Assembly: GCA_949948825.1 (NCBI GenBank)
Contig: CATLIJ010000056.1
Span: 1 to 11,580, forward strand
DNA: 11,580 nt
Reading direction: 5' to 3'
Origin: an uncultured Clostridiaceae bacterium
GTDB taxonomy: Bacteria > Bacillota > Clostridia > Lachnospirales > Lachnospiraceae
In this document: positions 6,764 to 11,580 of the stretch, one piece after another
Position numbering within the stretch: the stretch's first letter is position 1
Layout: every line of letters starts with the position of its first letter
Program-made: the position numbers and the translations under genes
The notes under the pieces: model-generated
The model's database searches: none
What the model was told of the DNA's origin: nothing
The model's input: only the letters and a program-made list of their open reading frames with translations

Positions 6764-7216
6764 TTGCAGATTTCCAGTAGATTTACATTGGCAATTCATA
6801 TATTTGCGTGTATTTATACCTTTCAGAATGAGTACAGAGTGACCAGTGATTTTCTGGCGAAAAGTACAAATGTGAATCCGGTGATTGTCCGGAAGATTTT
6901 GGGGCAGCTGAAGGCAGCCGGACTTGTGCGGGTGGCCAGAGGCTCTGGCGGGGCTTTTATGGATAAGCCTGCAGGGGAAATTACCCTTTTGGATGTTTAT
7001 TATGCTGTGGAATGTGTGGAGAAGGGGGCGCTGTTTCATTTCCATGAGAATCCCAATCCGGCATGTCCTGTGGGCAGGAATATTCATTTGATTCTGGATG
7101 ACAGGCTGGCCCAGGTTCAGAGGGCCATGGAGGAGGAGCTGGCTTCTGTTACCCTGGAAGATGTGGTGAGAGGCCTTCCCAATGAGGCGTCAGCGCCAGG
7201 TGATCTCTCCAAATAG
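6764..7216 (+). CDS. Rrf2-family transcriptional regulator, YwnA-like, without the Fe-S cysteine triad
   Basis: This 150-aa winged-helix DNA-binding protein shows the family pattern: MQISSRFTLAIH at the N-terminus, the HTH around residues 24-52 (RVTSDFLAKSTNVNPVIVRKIL), the wing GLVRVARGSGGAF, then LLDVYYAVE and HENPNPACPVGRNI. The chosen start is TTG at 6764, because it gives the family's canonical beginning and has AGG eight bases upstream. GTG at 6755 is the alternative and would have its ribosome site too close. Cluster-binding members such as IscR use three cysteines in a short loop; here only Cys84 and Cys101 flank that region, so an Fe-S cluster is unlikely and another signal is sensed. 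It has its own promoter with an overlapping palindrome and is divergent from the nucleotidyltransferase operon, which it might also influence. Its physiological role is not recognisable. Confidence 0.9.
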   Translation: MQISSRFTLAIHIFACIYTFQNEYRVTSDFLAKSTNVNPVIVRKILGQLKAAGLVRVARGSGGAFMDKPAGEITLLDVYYAVECVEKGALFHFHENPNPACPVGRNIHLILDDRLAQVQRAMEEELASVTLEDVVRGLPNEASAPGDLSK

Positions 7217-7412
7217 GGAGGAGTTCCATATATTTTCATAAAATCTGTATTTTTCTATGGGAAAATAAAGGACAATAATTTTGTTTCCTGTAATAAAAAG
7301 CATGGGAAATATGGAATTAAGTGGGATTTTAGATGAAAATGAAGGGGGCTTAAGGGCAGGAATTGGATAAATTGTGCAGAAACAGAGGGAGGAGGCACAG
7401 GGCTGCCGGAAT
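7217..7412. other. AT-rich intergenic stretch, no gene recognised
   Basis: Between the Rrf2 stop and the HPr-like promoter there is no convincing ORF with a ribosome site. Weak inverted repeats are present: TTCCATAT (7224-7231) with ATATGGAA (7309-7316), and TATTTTC (7231-7237) with GAAAATA (7261-7267). They are AT-rich and lack a terminator-like U run, so no function is assigned. Confidence 0.3.
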
Positions 7413-7441
7413 TTGACATTTTTGGGAGAACGTGGTATAAA
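7413..7441 (+). promoter_or_regulatory. Near-consensus sigma-A promoter of the HPr-like gene
   Basis: TTGACA (7413-7418), exactly 17 bp, then TATAAA (7436-7441). This is the best promoter in the window and implies high basal expression. The predicted transcript starts near 7448 and has a leader of about 39 nt. Confidence 0.85.
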
Positions 7442-7486
7442 GGTTATGACGCCAATGGTGGGGTCATCAAAAAAGGAGTAGTGAAG

Positions 7487-7729
7487 ATGAAAGAGAGAAA
7501 GATTAAGTTAGTAAGCATTGCAGATGCAAAAGCATTTGTAGTGGCAGCCATGAAGTGCGATTTTGATGTTGATGTGTTCTACAACCGTGTAGTGATCGAC
7601 GGGAAATCCATCCTGGGCGTACTGAGTCTGGATCTGACCAAAGTCCTTAATGTAAGACTGCATGGGGAAAACGCGGAATTTGAAGAATATCTGGAGACGG
7701 TTGCGCCGTTGGAGGAGAGAATCGCATAA
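7487..7729 (+). CDS. HPr-fold protein lacking the phospho-histidine
   Basis: This 80-aa protein aligns without gaps to HPr, the PTS phosphocarrier, over its core. KSILGVLSLDL (40-50) matches the KSIMGVMSLG segment of HPr, with Ser41 at the place of regulatory Ser46. The active-site segment GIHARPAT of HPr is replaced by VSIADAKA, so the phospho-accepting His15 falls on Ser10 and Arg17 on Ala12. It cannot act as a normal phosphocarrier. Retention of the serine recalls Crh of Bacillus, which has Gln at position 15 and acts only as a Ser-phosphorylated co-repressor, but whether HPr kinase recognises this protein is unknown. The start at 7487 has AAGGAG eight bases upstream; an in-frame GTG at 7481 is too close to that site. 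It is a single-gene transcript with a strong promoter and a terminator at 7807-7846. Confidence 0.88.
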   Translation: MKERKIKLVSIADAKAFVVAAMKCDFDVDVFYNRVVIDGKSILGVLSLDLTKVLNVRLHGENAEFEEYLETVAPLEERIA

Positions 7730-7806
7730 AAAGGTTACGGTTTGCGGGGCGGGGAATAATGAAAAAGACAGTGAATCGTGACGAAAACAGAATAGAACAC
7801 AGAGAG

Positions 7807-7846
7807 AAAGCGGGCAGCACATAAAAGGTGTTTGCCTGCTTTTTTT
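7807..7846 (+). terminator. Rho-independent terminator after the HPr-like gene
   Basis: A stem of about 13 base pairs (left arm 7807-7820, right arm 7828-7842, with two G-U pairs and one bulged base) is capped by a 7-nt A-rich loop and followed by a run of seven T (7840-7846). It ends the HPr-like transcript and isolates the helicase gene. Confidence 0.85.
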
Positions 7847-7872
7847 GCACACGGGGCGGAAAGGACTATGAC
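7845..7872 (+). promoter_or_regulatory. Weak candidate promoter for the helicase-LysR operon
   Basis: TTGCAC (7845-7850) and TATGAC (7867-7872) are 16 bp apart. The -35 overlaps the end of the terminator T run. Both hexamers deviate from consensus, so the assignment is tentative, but no better promoter is seen between the terminator and the helicase start. Confidence 0.3.
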
Positions 7873-7940
7873 CGCTTATGGGGTTTCGGCGCGGCGGGCA
7901 GGGGGAGAAGACTTTCCTGGTTGATTGAGTGAGGCTGGGA

Positions 7941-10343
7941 ATGGAAAAGGAGATAAGAACGGAGAAGGAGATAAGAACGGAGAAGGAGATGGGAACAGAC
8001 AGAAAAATAAAAATATCCGTCCGCAATCTGGTGGAATTTATCATGCGGGGCGGGGATATTGACAACCGGCGGACGAAAAAGGCGGATCGGGAGGCCATGC
8101 AGGAGGGAAGCCGGATTCACCGGAAGATTCAGCGCCGGATGGGAGCGGATTACCGGGCAGAGGTGGCTTTAAAGACAGTGGTAAAAAGAGAGCGGTATGA
8201 GATCCTGGTGGAGGGGCGGGCGGATGGAATCATAGAAAGGCCGGAGGAGATTGTCATTGATGAGATTAAGGGGGTATATATGGATTTGGCGCGGCTTAAG
8301 GAGCCGGTTGAAGTTCATCTGGCACAGGCGCTCTGCTATGGGTATATGTATGGCCAGGGAAAGGGTCTGGAAAAAATAAAAATCCAGGTCACATACTGTA
8401 ATCTGGAGACTGAGGAGATCCGCCGTTTTCTTCAGGAGAAAAGCTATTCTGAATTGGAGGAATGGTTTCATCATCTGATAGAAGCTTATGGAAAATGGGC
8501 GGATTATCTGTATGAACATGAGCTTTTGCGGGATGAGTCTCTTGGGAAGCTTCCGTTTCCCTATGAATACAGGGAGGGTCAGAGGGAGCTGGCAGTGTCC
8601 GTGTACCGTGCTGTGAGCCGGGGGAAAAATCTGTTTATTCAGGCGCCCACAGGCATAGGAAAAACTCTTTCTACGGTCTATCCTGCCTTGAAGGCCATTG
8701 GGGAGGGCTATGGGGAGAAGCTTTTTTATCTCACGGCAAAAACCATTACCCGCAAGGCGGCAGAAGAGTGCTTTGCCCTTTTGCGGGAGAAGGGGATGTT
8801 TTTCAGTACTGTTACCATCACGGCAAAGGAGAAGCTTTGTCCTTTGGAGCAGGCGGACTGCAACCCGGAGGCATGCAGGCTGGCAAAAGGACATTATGAC
8901 CGGGTAAATGACGCTGTGTTTGACATCCTGGGCAAGGAGGGCGGAATCAGCCGGGAGACTGTGCTTTTGTATGCCCGGACGCACCAGGTATGCCCTTTTG
9001 AATTTTGTCTGGATATCAGCAGCTGGGTAGATGGGGTAATCTGCGATTATAATTATGTCTTTGACCCGGATGTGAAGCTGAAGCGGTATTTTTCCGACGG
9101 GGTTTCCGGTGAGTATCTTTTTCTCATTGATGAGGCTCACAATCTGGTGTCCCGCGCCAGGGAAATGTACAGCGCAGGGCTGATTAAGGAGGATTTTCTG
9201 GAGGTGAAGCGGCTGTTAAAGGGCCGGGATAACCGGGTGGAACGGCAGCTGGAGCGGTGCAACCGGCAGCTTTTGGAGCTGAAGCGGGAGTGTCAGAGGT
9301 ACCGGGTTTTGGAGGATGTGAATCTGCTTGCCGCCAGCCTGACCGAGCTGTTCGGGGAGATGGAGCGTTGGATGGAGGAGCCGGACGGGGGCCAGAATCC
9401 GGGGGACCAGGAAAAGGTGCTGGATTTTTATTTTCAGCTGCGGCATTTTCTTAATATGTATGAGAATCTGGATGACTGTTATCAGGTGTATACACAGCTT
9501 TTGGAGGATGGCCGGTTCCTGCTGCGGCTGTTCTGCATCAATCCTTCCCGGTGTCTGTCCCGGTGTCTGGAAAAGGGGCGGGGAAGCGTGTTTTTTTCTG
9601 CTACGTTTTTGCCGATTCTTTACTATAAAAAGCTGCTTTCCGGAAATCCGGAGGATTATGCTGTGTATGCTTTGTCCCCTTTTTCAAAGGAGAACCGGAT
9701 GCTTCTGATCGGAGCGGATGTGAGCAGCCGGTACAGCCGGAGAAACCGGAGCGAGTATCAAAAGGTGGCAGAGTATATCTGTGCCATGGCAGAGAGCCAT
9801 AAGGGAAATTATATGGCGTTTTTTCCTTCCTATGGGTATATGGAGCAGGTGGAGCAGGCGCTTTTGGAAACATGTGCCGGGGGTTTTGTGTGGCAGGCGC
9901 AGGAAAGCCGGATGACTGAGGAGGAGCGGGAGGAGTTTCTGGAGAATTTTGAGACAGGCAGAAAGGAGTCCTTTGTGGGGCTTTGTGTCCTTGGGGGGAT
10001 TTTTTCCGAGGGGATTGATCTTCGGGAGGAGCGTCTGGAGGGGGTGATTGTGGTGGGAACCGGGCTTCCCATGGTCTGTCCGGAGCAGGAGATTTTGCGG
10101 GATTATTTTGACTTGCGGGAGGAAAACGGGTATGATTATGCTTATCAGTACCCTGGGATGAACAAGGTATTGCAGGCAGCAGGACGGGTGATCCGGACGG
10201 AGAGAGACCGGGGAGTGATCCTGCTTTTGGATGATCGGTTTTTAAGGACAGAGATTCAGGGAATGTTTCCCAGAGAATGGTCAGAATATATATTGGTTAC
10301 AAGGAAAAATGTGGGAGAGTGCCTCCGGCGGTTTTGGGAGTAA
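7941..10343 (+). CDS. PD-(D/E)XK nuclease / XPD-DinG-type Fe-S helicase fusion
   Basis: This 800-aa protein joins two DNA-processing modules. Residues about 22-200 form a Cas4/RecB-like nuclease domain: SVRNLVEFI at the entry, His60 in GSRIH, Asp95 in EGRADG, Glu108-Ile-Lys110 in IDEIKG, and Gln129 in HLAQA. All expected catalytic residues are present. Residues about 205-800 form a superfamily 2 helicase: APTGIGKT Walker A (235-242), DEAH box (397-400), FFSATF motif III (551-556) and QAAGRVIR motif VI (745-752). Cys300, Cys307, Cys312 and Cys351 have the spacing of the XPD/DinG 4Fe-4S cluster. A cytoplasmic repair or foreign-DNA role is inferred. The ATG at 7941 has GAGG six bases upstream. 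The ATG at 7989 (GGAG six bases upstream) gives an N-terminus closer to the domain edge and may be the true start; GTG at 7929 is a weaker choice. A LysR gene follows after 32 bp. Confidence 0.9.
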   Translation: MEKEIRTEKEIRTEKEMGTDRKIKISVRNLVEFIMRGGDIDNRRTKKADREAMQEGSRIHRKIQRRMGADYRAEVALKTVVKRERYEILVEGRADGIIERPEEIVIDEIKGVYMDLARLKEPVEVHLAQALCYGYMYGQGKGLEKIKIQVTYCNLETEEIRRFLQEKSYSELEEWFHHLIEAYGKWADYLYEHELLRDESLGKLPFPYEYREGQRELAVSVYRAVSRGKNLFIQAPTGIGKTLSTVYPALKAIGEGYGEKLFYLTAKTITRKAAEECFALLREKGMFFSTVTITAKEKLCPLEQADCNPEACRLAKGHYDRVNDAVFDILGKEGGISRETVLLYARTHQVCPFEFCLDISSWVDGVICDYNYVFDPDVKLKRYFSDGVSGEYLFLIDEAHNLVSRAREMYSAGLIKEDFLEVKRLLKGRDNRVERQLERCNRQLLELKRECQRYRVLEDVNLLAASLTELFGEMERWMEEPDGGQNPGDQEKVLDFYFQLRHFLNMYENLDDCYQVYTQLLEDGRFLLRLFCINPSRCLSRCLEKGRGSVFFSATFLPILYYKKLLSGNPEDYAVYALSPFSKENRMLLIGADVSSRYSRRNRSEYQKVAEYICAMAESHKGNYMAFFPSYGYMEQVEQALLETCAGGFVWQAQESRMTEEEREEFLENFETGRKESFVGLCVLGGIFSEGIDLREERLEGVIVVGTGLPMVCPEQEILRDYFDLREENGYDYAYQYPGMNKVLQAAGRVIRTERDRGVILLLDDRFLRTEIQGMFPREWSEYILVTRKNVGECLRRFWE
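7947..8000 (+). repeat. 18-bp in-frame tandem repeat at the helicase start
   Basis: The unit AAGGAGATAAGAACGGAG occurs twice perfectly (7947-7964, 7965-7982), with a third copy matching 14 of 18 bases (7983-8000). It encodes repeated KEIRTE. Each unit carries AGGAG-like ribosome-site sequence, and the third copy contains the alternative ATG at 7989. Because the unit is a multiple of three, copy number can change without a frameshift. Confidence 0.9.
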
Positions 10344-10375
10344 AGCAGGCAAAGGAAGACAGAAAAGAGGACAAG

Positions 10376-11266
10376 ATGGATATTAATTATGAGTTATACA
10401 AGGTTTTTTATTATGTGGCCAAAACCCTCAGCTTTTCGGAGGCTTCCAGGCAGCTTTTTATTTCTCAGTCTGCAGTCAGCCAGTCCGTGAAGGTTCTGGA
10501 GAAAAAGCTTTGCCAGCCTTTGTTTGTCCGCAGCACCAAGCGGGTCCAGCTGACTCCGGCAGGGGAGATTCTGTTTAAACACATGGAACCAGCCATGAAC
10601 CTGATCCGGCAGGGAGAGAATCAGCTTCTGGAGGCCAACACCCTGGGGGGAGGCCAGCTTCGCATTGGGGCCAGTGATACCATCTGCCGGTATTATCTGG
10701 TTTCCTACCTGAAGGAATTTCACCGGAAGTACCCGAAGATTCATATTAAAGTGACCAATCAGACCTCCATTGCCTGTGCAGGGCTTTTGGATTCCGGGCA
10801 GGTGGATTGCTGTGTGACCAATTATCCCAATTCCGGCTTGTCCAATACACACATGATCCAGAGAATCCGTGAGTTTCATGATGTGTTTGTGGCTGGTGAG
10901 GAATATGCTTATTTAAAGGGAAGAAAGCTTTGCCTAAAGGAGCTTCAGGCCCTTCCGATTCTGATGCTGGACCGGAAAAGCGCAACCACAGAATATCTCC
11001 ACAGCCTGTTTCAGCGCCATCAGCTGGAGCTGGCGCCGGAAATAGAGCTTGGCAGCAATGATGTGCTGATGGATCTGGCGCGGATTGGGCTGGGAATCGG
11101 CTTTGTTCCGGATTACTGCATTCCGGAGCCGGATTCCGGGCTGTTTGTGCTGGATCTGGAGGAGCCGGTTCCTGCCCGCTGTCTGGCGGTAGCCTATCAT
11201 GGGAATCTGCCGGTCTCCCAGGCAGCCAGGAGATTTATGGAGATGCTGCTGGAGGAGAGGAGATAA
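10376..11266 (+). CDS. LysR-family transcriptional regulator
   Basis: This 296-aa protein has the standard LysR layout. Residues about 5-62 form the winged HTH (LYKVFYYVAKTLSFSEASRQLFISQSAVSQSVKVLEKKL through LFVRSTKRVQLTPAGE). A linker helix runs to about residue 88. The effector-binding domain runs from LRIGASDTICRYYL (95-108) to the C-terminus, ending with the typical AARRFMEMLLEE helix. The ATG at 10376 has GAGG five bases upstream and gives the family N-terminus; the frame is open from 10277 but that part overlaps the helicase gene. It lies 32 bp after the helicase stop with no terminator between, so the two are probably co-transcribed. No gene is divergent from it, so the usual divergent-target rule gives no clue to its regulon. 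The downstream ZIP transporter gene, which has its own extended -10 promoter, is one possible target. Effector unknown. Confidence 0.93.
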   Translation: MDINYELYKVFYYVAKTLSFSEASRQLFISQSAVSQSVKVLEKKLCQPLFVRSTKRVQLTPAGEILFKHMEPAMNLIRQGENQLLEANTLGGGQLRIGASDTICRYYLVSYLKEFHRKYPKIHIKVTNQTSIACAGLLDSGQVDCCVTNYPNSGLSNTHMIQRIREFHDVFVAGEEYAYLKGRKLCLKELQALPILMLDRKSATTEYLHSLFQRHQLELAPEIELGSNDVLMDLARIGLGIGFVPDYCIPEPDSGLFVLDLEEPVPARCLAVAYHGNLPVSQAARRFMEMLLEERR

Positions 11267-11270
11267 AGAC

Positions 11271-11297
11271 ATTCCATAGAATGGAATCCGATTTTTT
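11271..11297 (+). terminator. Probable weak terminator after the LysR gene
   Basis: ATTCCAT (11271-11277) and ATGGAAT (11281-11287) form a perfect 7-bp stem with a 3-nt loop. A T6 run follows after CCGA (11292-11297). The stem is AT-rich and the T run is displaced by four bases, so termination may be partial. A second overlapping hairpin uses CGATTT (11289-11294) and AAATCG (11300-11305). Confidence 0.5.
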
Positions 11298-11330
11298 AGA
11301 AATCGTTCAGGCACAGATTCTCCCCTAGAC

Positions 11331-11339
11331 TGATATAAT
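11331..11339 (+). promoter_or_regulatory. Extended -10 promoter of the ZIP transporter gene
   Basis: A perfect TATAAT (11334-11339) is preceded by TG at 11331-11332, one base before it, which makes an extended -10. No good -35 is found 16-18 bp upstream, as is common for this class. Transcription would begin near 11346, very close to the GGGAGG ribosome site, so the leader is short. Confidence 0.6.
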
Positions 11340-11358
11340 GGGTACAGGGAGGTGTGAT

Positions 11359-11580
11359 ATGAACAATATCGTTTTGTTGGCGCTTATTGCAACCCTTGGC
11401 ACCTGGCTGGTGACAGCCCTTGGAGCAGCAACGGTTGTGTTTTTCCGGTCGCCCAATCCTACAGGGCTTAATCTCATGCTGGGATTTGCTTCCGGAGTTA
11501 TGATTGCGGCCAGCTTCTGGTCGCTGCTTCAGCCGGCCATTGAACGGGCAGAGGCAGTTCCCGGCATGCCGGCTTATGCG
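11359..11580 (+). CDS. ZIP-family metal transporter, N-terminal part, cut by the window edge
   Basis: The first 74 residues of an integral membrane metal importer are present. Residues about 3-27 form the first membrane helix (NNIVLLALIATLGTWLVTALGAA). Residues about 38-62 form the second, LNLMLGFASGVMIAASFWSLLQPAIE, a block highly typical of bacterial ZIP (ZupT/GufA-like) proteins, which usually carry zinc, iron or manganese into the cell. The ATG at 11359 follows a strong GGGAGG site five bases or so upstream and has its own extended -10 promoter. The metal-binding helices IV and V lie beyond the edge, so metal preference cannot be judged. Confidence 0.88.
   Translation, partial: MNNIVLLALIATLGTWLVTALGAATVVFFRSPNPTGLNLMLGFASGVMIAASFWSLLQPAIERAEAVPGMPAYA

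Noticed and set aside
7302..7370. 22-residue ORF in the Rrf2-HPr gap
   Set aside because: It has no ribosome site, no promoter of its own and no recognisable sequence.
7759..7824. 21-residue ORF after the HPr-like gene
   Set aside because: It runs into the terminator stem, is made of charged residues without any pattern, and has only a poor ribosome site.
7947..8000. Tandem repeat considered as a CRISPR-like or attachment-site array
   Set aside because: The units are contiguous with no spacers, in-frame within a coding region, and lack any neighbouring cas or integrase gene.
8169..9140. 323-codon minus-strand frame inside the helicase gene
   Set aside because: It is a shadow of a clearly conserved coding sequence; the translation shows no known motif and has no plausible ribosome site.

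Overview
The window reads like the chromosome of a gut Lachnospiraceae / Clostridium cluster XIVa bacterium (Blautia, Enterocloster or Lachnoclostridium type). This rests on mid-range base composition, strong AGGAGG-type ribosome sites, consensus sigma-A promoters, and protein families typical of that group: a GH112 phosphorylase, a His-less HPr paralogue, and a nuclease-helicase fusion with an Fe-S signature. The genus assignment is inference. No rRNA, tRNA, IS element, phage gene or CRISPR array was seen.

Positions 1-6489 form a host-glycan disaccharide locus. On the minus strand, read right to left, are a sugar-1-phosphate nucleotidyltransferase (6489-5557), an N-acetylhexosamine 1-kinase (5555-4446, one base after the previous stop), a GH112 galacto-N-biose/lacto-N-biose phosphorylase (3351-1189) and a lipoprotein sugar-binding subunit of an ABC importer (938 to beyond the left edge). 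An AraC-family regulator (3502-4449, plus strand) sits inside the cluster, divergent from the phosphorylase and overlapping the kinase tail-to-tail. Together they outline a cytoplasmic pathway. The importer brings in Gal-beta-1,3-GlcNAc/GalNAc, the core units of milk oligosaccharides and mucin O-glycans. The phosphorylase yields Gal-1-P plus HexNAc, the kinase makes HexNAc-1-P, and the nucleotidyltransferase presumably converts a sugar-1-phosphate to its UDP form. No GalT or GalE is visible in the window.

Positions 6490-6763 are a divergent promoter region with a good sigma-A promoter facing each way. The rightward one carries a 16-bp palindrome over its -35 box, ahead of an Rrf2-family regulator (6764-7216). 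An HPr-fold protein lacking the phospho-histidine follows (7487-7729), with a near-perfect promoter of its own and a strong terminator at 7807-7846.

From 7941 to the right edge, all on the plus strand, lie an 800-aa fusion of a Cas4/RecB-like PD-(D/E)XK nuclease with an XPD/DinG-type Fe-S helicase, a LysR-family regulator 32 bp behind it, a weak hairpin terminator, and the first 74 codons of a ZIP-family metal transporter. An 18-bp in-frame tandem repeat sits at the helicase start and contains alternative ribosome sites.

No wholly new system could be demonstrated. The points most worth a second look are the nuclease-helicase fusion with its repeat-bearing start, the nucleotidyltransferase standing where a GalT-type enzyme is expected, the His-less HPr, and two regulatory motifs: a palindrome over the Rrf2 -35 box and a 10-mer shared by two promoters of the sugar locus.
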